From JBBQSU01 sp038234815 (GTDB taxonomy: Bacteria > Planctomycetota > Phycisphaerae > Tepidisphaerales > Tepidisphaeraceae): DNA of 19,812 nt. The stretch lies in assembly GCA_038234815.1 (NCBI GenBank), contig JBBQSU010000062.1, positions 1-19,812 on the forward strand, in the 5' to 3' direction. The notes below the pieces were generated by a model. That model had not been told where the DNA came from. It made no database searches and saw only the letters and a list, made by a program, of their open reading frames with translations. A program made the translations under genes and the position numbers. This document shows positions 8,436-15,227 of the stretch, in pieces (position 1 is the first letter of the stretch; the number at the start of each line of letters is the position of its first letter).

Positions 8436-8456
8436 CGGTCATTTGCGAAATGGCCG
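8436..8456. promoter_or_regulatory. Inverted repeat between the LacI gene and the PEP-CTERM gene
   Basis: CGGTCATTT (8436-8444) and AAATGGCCG (8448-8456) pair at 8 of 9 positions, the odd pair being T/G, which is allowed in RNA, around a GCG loop. It sits 17 bp after the LacI stop, follows a TATATA box (8426-8431) by four bases, and ends 20 bp before the GGAGGA ribosome binding site at 8477. It may be an operator for a second promoter serving the downstream genes, or an RNA stem that protects the downstream mRNA. No T-tract follows, so it is not a terminator. Confidence 0.45.
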
Positions 8457-8488
8457 ATGAACGAGAGTCCAATTTTGGAGGAAATGTC

Positions 8489-9442
8489 ATGAAAGCTGTG
8501 AACTACCGCAAAGTGTTGAATCCTGGGCTGTTGGCCTTGCTCGTGTCGCTGCCCGCCGGGGCTGCGGTGCTGACGAATCCCACGTTGAGCACGACCGTTG
8601 ATCCGGCCGGATCTGAAAAGGTCGATCTCGATGCCTCGACCCTGAGCGGATCGACGCTGAGTTCCCTGACGACAATCAACGCCAGCAGCGGACTGAACGT
8701 CATGCAGACGTTCACCGATGGTACTACGCCCTTTGCCGCTGCAATCTCTTCCGGCGCGACCGCGCAAAACATCGTTAGCTTCACCTCAACGACGGTGCCG
8801 GACCTGCGCATCACGGTCAGTGGTAACACCCGAGGTGGGTCCAGCGGGGGACAGAGCACGGTCGGGCAAGCCAACACTTCCGGCACCAGCGCCATGGATT
8901 TCCGGGGCAATGGCTTGCCCGCAAGCGTTACCGGGGTCATCGAATTCGGGGACTACACAGCGTCCACTTTCACGCCATTTACCGGAGGCTCCACCGGCGT
9001 GGTCCGCGCGGGTTTTACCATTGCCAACGCCAACCAGGTTACAGGAACATTGGATGGATTTAACGTTATCACATCGTTGACCGCCAATAGTGCATCCTAC
9101 GTTGTTACTTTCTATAACGGTGCAACGAGTCTGGCGTCGATCACGGCTTCGCCGAGCGGATTCGACTCGGACTACGCTTCGACCACTGGCTATAGCGTCG
9201 GTACTACGCGAGTAAGCGGATATGATTTCGCACTCGGCCGGGATTTATTCTTTGGTTATGTGGCTTCATCGGCCACTCCGATCACAAGCATCCAGATCGT
9301 CCGATCAACGACTACTAATGGAAACTTTCCAACAGGTTTTGACGACTTGGCATTCACCAACACGGTTGTCCCCGAACCGGCTACTGGCTTGGCTGCCGCA
9401 CTGGTAGGCGGGCTGATGATACTGCGCCGACGGCGAGCGTGA
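8489..9442 (+). CDS. PEP-CTERM sorting domain protein
   Basis: An exported protein of 317 aa. It has a basic N-terminus and hydrophobic segment ending in L-P-A-G-A-A at about residue 27, then a long Ser/Thr/Gly/Ala-rich body predicted to be beta-sheet. It ends with V-P-E-P at 294-297, a hydrophobic stretch and R-R-R-R-A, the PEP-CTERM sorting tail. The high Thr/Ser content suits a heavily glycosylated surface or matrix protein, as proposed for this class. It does not look homologous to the other PEP-CTERM protein of the window outside the tail. The start at 8489 follows a strong GGAGGA at 8477-8482. A pseudopilin gene begins 39 bp past its stop. No enzymatic motif is visible. Confidence 0.85.
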   Translation: MKAVNYRKVLNPGLLALLVSLPAGAAVLTNPTLSTTVDPAGSEKVDLDASTLSGSTLSSLTTINASSGLNVMQTFTDGTTPFAAAISSGATAQNIVSFTSTTVPDLRITVSGNTRGGSSGGQSTVGQANTSGTSAMDFRGNGLPASVTGVIEFGDYTASTFTPFTGGSTGVVRAGFTIANANQVTGTLDGFNVITSLTANSASYVVTFYNGATSLASITASPSGFDSDYASTTGYSVGTTRVSGYDFALGRDLFFGYVASSATPITSIQIVRSTTTNGNFPTGFDDLAFTNTVVPEPATGLAAALVGGLMILRRRRA

Positions 9443-9481
9443 TTCTCTACACGGCGATTGGCATTCAAGCGGAGACGAAAC

Positions 9482-10201
9482 ATGGAACGTCGAGAAAGCG
9501 CGTTTACACTTGTCGAACTTCTCGTCGTCATTGGCATCATCGCGTTGCTGGTGGCGATGTTGTTGCCGGCGCTTCAGAAAGCGCGCATGGCGGCCCAGAC
9601 GGTGCAGTGTCAAAGCAACATGCGGCAAATTGGGCAATTGTTCGTTCTGTATGCCAATCTTTTCAACGCATACCCAATCTCAGCGGACAACACCGGCTTT
9701 TACACTTGGGTAAACACCAAGGACAACAAGTGGCCCGGCCAACTGGCCAACGCCCGACTCACGAAAGATTACAGCGAGGTGTCGCGGACACCAAACAAGA
9801 ACGCCACGCCGTCGGATTTCAGCGACACATTTGCAAGGCTATATTGCCCCGCGTTCGACAGCAACGACATGTATTCCTACGCGGTCGCCTTTGCCAGCGC
9901 GACCTACCGCAGCATCGCCGGGGACGGCTTTTCATCCCCGCCACAGTGGACGCGGCCCGGACAGGTCAACCGCGCCTCCGAACGCATCGCGCTGATGGAG
10001 ATCAACGACACCAGCGCCGGCAACGGGCGATGGATGTGTTACGTCAGCTCTGGTGACATGATTCTTTACACCGTCGCCCGTCACAACGGCGGCGCCAACT
10101 TCCTTTACGCGGATTTTCATGTCGAAAAACAGTCCATGAAAGTGCCGCACGTTTACATCAGTTCGTCGAATTTCTCCGCGTTGACCAAAATTCTTCGCTA
10201 G
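9482..10201 (+). CDS. Pseudopilin-like protein with H-X9-DG-like C-terminus
   Basis: A 239-aa protein with a seven-residue basic leader, then F-T-L-V-E (8-12) and a hydrophobic helix ending P-A-L at about 31. The residue before the cleavage point is Ala (A7), not the usual Gly. Downstream are a Cys in Q-C-Q-S-N-M-R-Q-I and a second in Y-C-P-A-F, matching the Cys pair of the other two copies. A-R-H-N-G-G-A-N-F-L-Y-A-D-F near the C-terminus corresponds to the H-X9-DG motif, with Phe where Gly is usual. It should be membrane-anchored and processed by a prepilin peptidase encoded elsewhere. The ATG at 9482 is set by GGAG at 9471-9474; an earlier in-frame ATG (9458) lacks one. It lies between the PEP-CTERM gene and the fucosidase gene. 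Confidence 0.85.
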   Translation: MERRESAFTLVELLVVIGIIALLVAMLLPALQKARMAAQTVQCQSNMRQIGQLFVLYANLFNAYPISADNTGFYTWVNTKDNKWPGQLANARLTKDYSEVSRTPNKNATPSDFSDTFARLYCPAFDSNDMYSYAVAFASATYRSIAGDGFSSPPQWTRPGQVNRASERIALMEINDTSAGNGRWMCYVSSGDMILYTVARHNGGANFLYADFHVEKQSMKVPHVYISSSNFSALTKILR

Positions 10202-10321
10202 CTGGCGTGCGGTTTTGCGGAGGCGTTGCCATTCAGAGTTGCCTGACGTGTTGACCTGTAGGGGTCTGGACACGATGAGAACATACCTCCGGCCCTCTAT
10301 ACCCATTGCAGGAATGAATAC

Positions 10322-11371
10322 ATGAGCGTCGTCAACAAAGAATCCCAGGCCATCGCCCGAAAAACTGCGTGGCGCGACGTTCCGCGAAATCCGCCAGCAG
10401 GAGAACAGCGGTTGTCGATCCCTGCGTTGCAATCCTGGGAGGCGATGGGATACGGCATGATGATCACCTTTGGCATGTCAACCTTTGACGGCGAAGAACA
10501 CAGCCTTGGCGACAAGCCGGCGTCGTTCTATTCGCCGGATCAACTGGATGTGGATCAGTGGGTGAGCGTGGCCCGCGACGCCGGCATGAAGTACGCCGTC
10601 CTTATCGCCAAGCACACGTCGGGATTCTGTCTCTGGTCCAGCGATCAGACGAAGTATCATGTCGGCCATAGCTCGAATAAAACGGATGTGGTCGAGGCGT
10701 TTGTGCGCGCCTGTGAAAATCGTGGGGTGAAGCCAGGATTGTATTACTGTTCGTGGGATAATCACGCGGCGCATTTGCATGGGTCGGGTACCCCCACGCG
10801 CGTCGGTTGGGTCAATTCGTTTACTACTGAAGCGTATCGGGAGTTTCAGCGGAAACAGGTGCAAGAACTGCTGACCCGTTATGGGCCAATCTATGAGACG
10901 TGGATCGACATCCCCGCAGTGCTGGGGCACGAGGGCAGACGGCAGCAGTACGATCAAATCGTCTCGCTGCAACCCGAAACGTTCATCAACTTGAATCACG
11001 GCATAGCCGACGGCTCGCGGTTGGATGCCAACTGGGCTTGGCCGACCGACTTGCTTTCGATCGAGCGGCTGCTGCCCACCAGCAATCGCGGACATAATCC
11101 CTGGCTCCGTCTGAAGATTTTGGAAGCGGAGGCAGTCGATTACTACATCCCTGCCGAGGTTGTTGATCCGATAGGATACGAATGGTTCCACGAGGACGGC
11201 GATCTGCCGCGAAGCGATGACGAATTGCTCGGGATGTACTTGGTCACCCGTGCCCGCGGGGCCAACTTCCTCCTCAACGTTCCGCCTAATCGATCGGGCA
11301 TGATTCCAGCTTGTCATGTCGATGCCCTCAACAGACTGCGACGGCAAATCGATTTACGAAAGGACCTGTGA
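10322..11371 (+). CDS. GH29 alpha-L-fucosidase, cytoplasmic
   Basis: A 349-aa enzyme expected to remove terminal alpha-L-fucose with retention of configuration. The TIM-barrel hallmarks are present: W-E-A-M-G-Y-G-M-M-I-T-F-G-M near the start, G-M-K-Y-A-V-L-I-A-K-H-T-S-G-F-C-L-W (the family's K-H-x-x-G-F segment), and D196 in E-T-W-I-D-I as the likely nucleophile, where W-F-D-G is the commoner form. The C-terminal F-L-L-N-V-P-P-N-R-S-G-M-I-P is highly typical. There is no signal peptide and no C-terminal CBM, and the length is that of the catalytic domain only, so it probably works on imported fuco-oligosaccharides. AGGA at 10310-10313 serves as ribosome binding site. It is last in the LacI-PEP-CTERM-pseudopilin run, after a 120-bp gap. 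Confidence 0.85.
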   Translation: MSVVNKESQAIARKTAWRDVPRNPPAGEQRLSIPALQSWEAMGYGMMITFGMSTFDGEEHSLGDKPASFYSPDQLDVDQWVSVARDAGMKYAVLIAKHTSGFCLWSSDQTKYHVGHSSNKTDVVEAFVRACENRGVKPGLYYCSWDNHAAHLHGSGTPTRVGWVNSFTTEAYREFQRKQVQELLTRYGPIYETWIDIPAVLGHEGRRQQYDQIVSLQPETFINLNHGIADGSRLDANWAWPTDLLSIERLLPTSNRGHNPWLRLKILEAEAVDYYIPAEVVDPIGYEWFHEDGDLPRSDDELLGMYLVTRARGANFLLNVPPNRSGMIPACHVDALNRLRRQIDLRKDL

Positions 11372-11428
11372 ATCAAGCCGTGACACGTGGCTGAGAGAAG
11401 GTGACGTGGCAAGCGTTTGCTCCCGGGC

Positions 11429-11456
11429 TTGACAGTCTTGCCTCAGCCCATACACT
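11429..11456 (+). promoter_or_regulatory. Promoter of tRNA-Leu
   Basis: TTGACA at 11429-11434, a 16-bp spacer and TACACT at 11451-11456 precede the tRNA by 14 bases. This is the same promoter form as at the LacI gene. The predicted transcript start near 11463 leaves a short 5' leader for RNase P to remove. It may also supply transcripts for bioA and bioD by read-through. Confidence 0.75.
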
Positions 11457-11470
11457 TTTTTCATTCCTCC

Positions 11471-11552
11471 GCGGCCGTGGCGGAATTGGCAGACGCGCTA
11501 GATTCAGGTTCTAGTTCTTAACCGAGTGCTGGTTCGACTCCAGTCGGCCGCA
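11471..11552 (+). tRNA. tRNA-Leu (anticodon CAG)
   Basis: An 82-nt tRNA with a full cloverleaf. The acceptor stem GCGGCCG/CGGCCGC is perfect, with discriminator A at 11552. The D stem is GCG/CGC, the anticodon stem CTAGA/TCTAG, and the loop TTCAGGT places CAG at 11505-11507. A 13-nt variable arm marks it as a class II tRNA, and the T arm is GCTGG-TTCGACT-CCAGT. It decodes CUG leucine codons, which suits a GC-rich genome. CCA is not encoded and must be added after transcription. Confidence 0.97.
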
Positions 11553-11553
11553 T

Positions 11554-11609
11554 AAGCCCGGAAAAACCCCGGAAACCCAAAGTTTCCTAGGAATTCCGGG
11601 CTTTTTTTT
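11554..11609 (+). terminator. Intrinsic terminator after tRNA-Leu, nested stem
   Basis: AAGCCCGGAA (11554-11563) pairs perfectly with TTCCGGGCTT (11594-11603), followed by a run of T to 11609. The enclosed loop holds its own hairpin, GGAAAC-CCAAA-GTTTCC at 11571-11587. The outer stem plus eight Ts is a strong Rho-independent terminator. It ends only 8 bp before the bioA start codon, leaving no room for a separate bioA promoter with a normal leader. Confidence 0.85.
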
Positions 11610-11617
11610 GTCGCGAT

Positions 11618-12964
11618 ATGACCACCGCCCAACTCCAAGATCTGGACCGCCGGCACCTCTGGCATCCGTTTACCCCGATGAAGTTGTGGGCCGGTGAGGC
11701 GCCTTTGGTCATTACCGATGCCCAGGGAATGTATCTGATCGATTCCGACGGCAACCGTTACCTCGACGGCGTGTCCAGTCTCTGGTGCAATGTACACGGC
11801 CACCGCGTGCCGGAGATTGATGCGGCGATCAGGGCGCAGCTGGATCGCGTGGCCCATTCCACTTTGCTGGGGCTTTCAAATGAGCCTGCGATTGTGCTGG
11901 CCGATCGGTTGATGAAAGTCGTCCCGCAGAATCTGAAAAAAGTGTTCTATAGTGATTCCGGCGCGACCGCGACCGAGGTCAGCTTCAAGTTGGCGGCGCA
12001 ATACTGGTTTAATCTTGGCAAGCCGGAGAAGCGGGAGTTCATCAGCTTCACCGAGGCCTATCACGGCGACACGTTCGGCGCGATGTCGGTGGGGCGTACC
12101 GACCTGTTCCATCGGGCGTATCTGCCCATGCTTTTCAAGGTTCATTCGGCACCCACACCGTTTCCCTATCGCTGGCCCGGCACCGAACGGACCGACGCCG
12201 AAGTCTGCGCCGCGGCGTTAAAGGCGCTTGAGAAAATTCTTTACGAGCATTCAGCAGGCATCGCGGCAGTCTGCATCGAGCCGGTCGTGCAAGGCGCTGC
12301 GGGGATGATCGTGCATCCGGCGGGATTTTTGCGCGGCGTGCGAGATCTGGCGACGCGTTATAACGTGCTGCTGATCTGCGACGAGGTGGCGGTGGGATTT
12401 GGTCGCACGGGCCGCTTGTTCGCCTGCGAGCACGAGCAGGTTCAGCCCGATCTGCTGTGTCTGGCCAAGGGAATCACAGGCGGATATCTCCCGCTGGCCG
12501 CCACGCTGGCGACGCAGGATATCTTTGACGCATTCCTTGGCGAGCCTTCGGAAGGCCGGACCTTTTACCATGGTCACACCTATACGGGTAATCCGCTGGC
12601 CTGTGCTGCTGCCTTGGCCTCGCTGGATTTGTTCGAGCGAAATGATCTGATCGCGCAGGTGGGGCTGAAGGTGCAGGCGTTATCAAACATGCTGGAAAGT
12701 CTTGCGGAGCTTCCCAACGTCGGAAACATCCGGCAGAAGGGTTTGATGGTGGGGATCGAGCTTGTCGCCGACCGGGCGACGAAAAGGCGCTACGATCCAC
12801 TTCGCAGGATTGGGGTGGAGGTTTGCCAGCGTGTCCGGCAGCATGGCATCATCCTTCGCCCGCTCGGCGACGTGATCGTCCTAATGCCCCCGCTGGCGAT
12901 GGGGGTGGACGAGCTTCAAAGGATCGTTGAAGCTGTGATGATTGAGATCGAGCGGCTAATGTAA
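11618..12964 (+). CDS. bioA: Adenosylmethionine-8-amino-7-oxononanoate aminotransferase
   Basis: A 448-aa PLP-dependent class III aminotransferase that makes 7,8-diaminopelargonate from 7-keto-8-aminopelargonate in biotin synthesis, using S-adenosylmethionine as amino donor in most family members. L-W-H-P-F-T-P-M at 14-21 is the BioA signature near the N-terminus. A-Y-H-G-D-T-F-G-A lies in the cofactor site. D255 in C-D-E-V-A-V-G-F-G-R-T-G contacts the PLP ring nitrogen, and K284 in L-A-K-G-I-T-G-G-Y should form the Schiff base. The length is normal. The ATG at 11618 starts directly after the tRNA terminator and has no visible Shine-Dalgarno, so it may be read from tRNA read-through or a leaderless transcript. 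bioD follows 33 bp downstream. bioB and bioF are not in the window. Confidence 0.95.
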   Translation: MTTAQLQDLDRRHLWHPFTPMKLWAGEAPLVITDAQGMYLIDSDGNRYLDGVSSLWCNVHGHRVPEIDAAIRAQLDRVAHSTLLGLSNEPAIVLADRLMKVVPQNLKKVFYSDSGATATEVSFKLAAQYWFNLGKPEKREFISFTEAYHGDTFGAMSVGRTDLFHRAYLPMLFKVHSAPTPFPYRWPGTERTDAEVCAAALKALEKILYEHSAGIAAVCIEPVVQGAAGMIVHPAGFLRGVRDLATRYNVLLICDEVAVGFGRTGRLFACEHEQVQPDLLCLAKGITGGYLPLAATLATQDIFDAFLGEPSEGRTFYHGHTYTGNPLACAAALASLDLFERNDLIAQVGLKVQALSNMLESLAELPNVGNIRQKGLMVGIELVADRATKRRYDPLRRIGVEVCQRVRQHGIILRPLGDVIVLMPPLAMGVDELQRIVEAVMIEIERLM

Positions 12965-12997
12965 ACTGACGACCGAGAGACGGAACGGCGCGTAAAG

Positions 12998-13717
12998 ATG
13001 CTGCGACCCCTTGCTATTCCCGGGCTGTTTATCACCGGCACCGATACGGGCGTGGGAAAGACGCTCGTTGCCGGCGCGATCGCGCGGTGGTTTCGCCAGC
13101 GCCGCTACCGCGTGGCCGTCAGCAAACCCGTGGCGACCGGCTGCCCGCACCGGCGCGAAGGGCTGGTGAGTGAGGATGCCGAGTTCCTCGCCCACTGCGC
13201 CGATTCACCGCATCCCCTTGATCTAATCTGCCCGCAGCGGTTCGCCGAGCCACTGGCCCCGGCGGTCGCGGCCGAGCGAAGCAAGACCCCGATCGACTGG
13301 CCAGCGATCCAGAGGTCCCTCGACCTTTTGTCCACCAATAGCCAGTTGATGATCGTCGAAGGCGCCGGCGGGATTTATGTGCCCATCGACGGCCAGATCA
13401 CCATGCTGGACCTGGCTGTCTGGCTAAAGCGCCCTGCGGTCATCGTCGCCAGGCCGGGTCTGGGCACGATCAACCATAGCGTTATGACGGTCAAACTGCT
13501 CCAGCAGGCCGGCGTGACGGTCGCGGGGGTGGTCATCAATCGCTATCCCGCTGAATCTGCCGGACCGGCTGAGGAAAGCAATCCCCGGCAAATTGAGAAA
13601 CTCGCCAAGGTTCCCGTGCTGTGCATCGTGCCCGACGAACCAACCGCGGGGCATGATCTGGCCCCCGGCGTCTCGGCGGCGATCGAGCAGGTCGACTGGC
13701 TGGCATTGCTCGCTTAA
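12998..13717 (+). CDS. bioD: Dethiobiotin synthase
   Basis: A 239-aa ATP-dependent carboxylase that closes the ureido ring of 7,8-diaminopelargonate with CO2 to give dethiobiotin. G-T-D-T-G-V-G-K-T at 14-22 is the P-loop, with K21 as the catalytic lysine. S-K-P-V-A-T-G holds K43, which binds the substrate carbamate. E-G-A-G-G-I-Y-V-P-I beginning at E121 is the second family signature. N-R-Y-P in V-V-I-N-R-Y-P fits the nucleotide-binding segment. It directly follows bioA on the same strand, giving two consecutive steps of the pathway as one unit. The ribosome binding site is weak (only AAAG before the ATG), so coupling to bioA may matter. Confidence 0.95.
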   Translation: MLRPLAIPGLFITGTDTGVGKTLVAGAIARWFRQRRYRVAVSKPVATGCPHRREGLVSEDAEFLAHCADSPHPLDLICPQRFAEPLAPAVAAERSKTPIDWPAIQRSLDLLSTNSQLMIVEGAGGIYVPIDGQITMLDLAVWLKRPAVIVARPGLGTINHSVMTVKLLQQAGVTVAGVVINRYPAESAGPAEESNPRQIEKLAKVPVLCIVPDEPTAGHDLAPGVSAAIEQVDWLALLA

Positions 13718-13904
13718 GAAGAAACGCATCCCGCCGCATTTTCATTTCTCAATGGGCGCTCCCGTGGCCGCTTTTCGCATCATCGACATGCCCTAGTGGG
13801 GCCTCATTTCCGTAAATTCCGAAACGCTGATATGCGATATAAACCGGTATACTGTACTGTTCTATTTTTTGCAGCCTTGTTCGGAGAAGGGGCTTTTTTG
13901 AGGT

Positions 13905-13924
13905 GGCCGGCAGGCCGTTTTTTT
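13905..13924 (+). terminator. Short intrinsic terminator candidate after bioD
   Basis: GGCC-GGCA-GGCC (13905-13916) gives a 4-bp all-GC stem with a 4-base loop, followed by seven Ts (13918-13924). The stem is short, so efficiency may be low. It lies 188 bp past bioD and overlaps the start of the dyad at 13922-13948. Confidence 0.4.
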
Positions 13925-13948
13925 GCGCCAAATAGGCAGTTGCGCAAA
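13922..13948. promoter_or_regulatory. Inverted repeat upstream of the hybrid GntR regulator (possible operator)
   Basis: TTTGCGC (13922-13928) and GCGCAAA (13942-13948) are perfect 7-bp arms with a 13-bp spacer, ending 29 bp before the TTGACT element at 13978. The position suits an operator or activator site for the regulator gene, possibly bound by its own product. The next gene on the strand is that regulator. Confidence 0.45.
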
Positions 13949-13977
13949 GGCCCACCTCTACCACGGGTGGATTTCTG

Positions 13978-14005
13978 TTGACTTTGCGTTTTCCTAGGGT
14001 AGTGT
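13978..14005 (+). promoter_or_regulatory. Candidate promoter of the hybrid GntR regulator
   Basis: TTGACT (13978-13983), a 16-bp spacer and TAGTGT (14000-14005) match the spacing of the two stronger promoters in the window, though the -10 is poor. The predicted start falls at about 14012-14014, at the ATG itself, which has no Shine-Dalgarno. A leaderless or nearly leaderless message is possible. Confidence 0.35.
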
Positions 14006-14013
14006 TAGTCTCA

Positions 14014-15183
14014 ATGTCCGACTGTACCAGTACCGTTACCAGTTCATCCCTTTACCTGACCATTGCCGATCAGTTGCGCAAGGGCATTCGTAGCGGCGTA
14101 TACCAGCCGGGGCAGTTAATTGGTTCAGAACATGCCTTGGCCCGTGAACAGCATATCAGTCGTATGACCGTCCGCCGGGCCAGTGGGCTGCTGGTGGACG
14201 AAGGCTTGCTCGAACGCCGGCCCGGAAAGGGACTGTTTGTTCGGGCAAATCACGTCACCACCCGCCTCATTCAGGCGATTGCGGGCAATCTGGCCTGGGA
14301 CACTTGCCTGCAGGTGTCGCGCGGCCTTCAGGCTGCCGCCCGGGACGTCGGCATTCAGGTGCAGTTATACGACGCACACGGCGATGCCGATCTCGATCTC
14401 GAAGTGGTTCGCCAATTACCCGACGGCCCGGCCCGCGGCGCCGTGGTGGTGTCGCTGCATGGCGAATCGTTTAACGAAGTCGTGTTCGAACTAAAAACCA
14501 AGGGCTTCCCGTTCGTGCTCGTGGATCAAAGACTCCAGGACATTGAAGTACCGTCGGTCACGGCAGACAACCACTCCGGTGGATATCAAGCCGGCAAAGT
14601 GTTCGCCGAAGCCGGCCATCGACGTGTCGGGTTTGTTGGCGACCTCGTGGCCAGTACCGTGCGCGATCGGCTCAATGGCTTGCGCGACGGGCTAAACGAT
14701 GCCGGGATTGCATATGACCGCTCGCTGGTGTCCGACCTCGGCAAGAACAACGACCGGCTTGGTGACTGGTCGGCGCGGGTGGAGGAATGCGTCCGCGACC
14801 TGATGTCCCGGCCGAATCCACCATCGGCCCTTTTCTGTAGTTGCGATGCGGTAGCTCGCTCGGCATATCGCGCCATTGGTGCGATGGGCCTGAGCGTTCC
14901 AAATAACATCAGTGTAATCGGTTTTGACGATGACCCCTTGGCCGAGTGGCTCACCCCCCGATTGACCACACTTCGTCAACCGTTCCGAAAAATGGGCCAG
15001 GAATCGCTAGATCTGCTGATGAAGTTGATGTCCGACCCGCACGCAGCGGTTGAACACCGCGTGCTGCCGGTCGAACTGATTCGCGGACAGTCTGTGGCGC
15101 CAGTTGGCAGGGCGCGAGCCAGCCAGCCGGTGTTCGTGCAAGCGGCGGTTTCGTCACCTGCGCCGGCCATGATCCAGTCTTGA
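14014..15183 (+). CDS. Hybrid regulator: GntR winged helix plus LacI/GalR-type effector domain
   Basis: A 389-aa regulator. Residues about 10-72 form a GntR winged helix-turn-helix (I-A-D-Q-L-R ... L-I-G-S-E-H-A-L-A-R-E ... S-R-M-T-V-R-R-A), ending with the wing in R-R-P-G-K-G-L-F-V. Residues about 85-380 form a sugar-binding domain of the LacI/GalR type with G-H-R-R-V-G-F-V and S-V-I-G-F-D-D. The same domain pairing occurs in the arabinose regulator AraR of Bacillus, which is repressed DNA-binding upon sugar binding; the effector here is unknown. The GH5 gene starts 44 bp past its stop on the same strand, so the likely targets are the downstream genes. I chose the ATG at 14014 over a TTG at 13978 because the residues before it add nothing to the fold and overlap the promoter. 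Confidence 0.9.
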   Translation: MSDCTSTVTSSSLYLTIADQLRKGIRSGVYQPGQLIGSEHALAREQHISRMTVRRASGLLVDEGLLERRPGKGLFVRANHVTTRLIQAIAGNLAWDTCLQVSRGLQAAARDVGIQVQLYDAHGDADLDLEVVRQLPDGPARGAVVVSLHGESFNEVVFELKTKGFPFVLVDQRLQDIEVPSVTADNHSGGYQAGKVFAEAGHRRVGFVGDLVASTVRDRLNGLRDGLNDAGIAYDRSLVSDLGKNNDRLGDWSARVEECVRDLMSRPNPPSALFCSCDAVARSAYRAIGAMGLSVPNNISVIGFDDDPLAEWLTPRLTTLRQPFRKMGQESLDLLMKLMSDPHAAVEHRVLPVELIRGQSVAPVGRARASQPVFVQAAVSSPAPAMIQS

Positions 15184-15227
15184 GGCGTTGGCGTTTCTTT
15201 GAGTTCAAATCGTTCGTGGAGAAGCGG

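Noticed and set aside
10478..11347. A 289-codon open frame on the minus strand across the GH29 gene
   Set aside because: The plus-strand reading has clear GH29 motifs throughout, while the antisense product resembles nothing and simply mirrors the high GC coding bias.
11376..11422. GTGACACGTGGC / GTGACGTGGC near-repeat after the fucosidase gene
   Set aside because: The two copies are short and imperfect, with no T-run or dyad that would make a terminator or operator.
11471..11609. tRNA-Leu as an integration site of a mobile element
   Set aside because: tRNA 3' ends are common attachment sites, but I found no second copy of the tRNA 3' end and no integrase; the flanking genes are biotin synthesis and a hydrolase locus.
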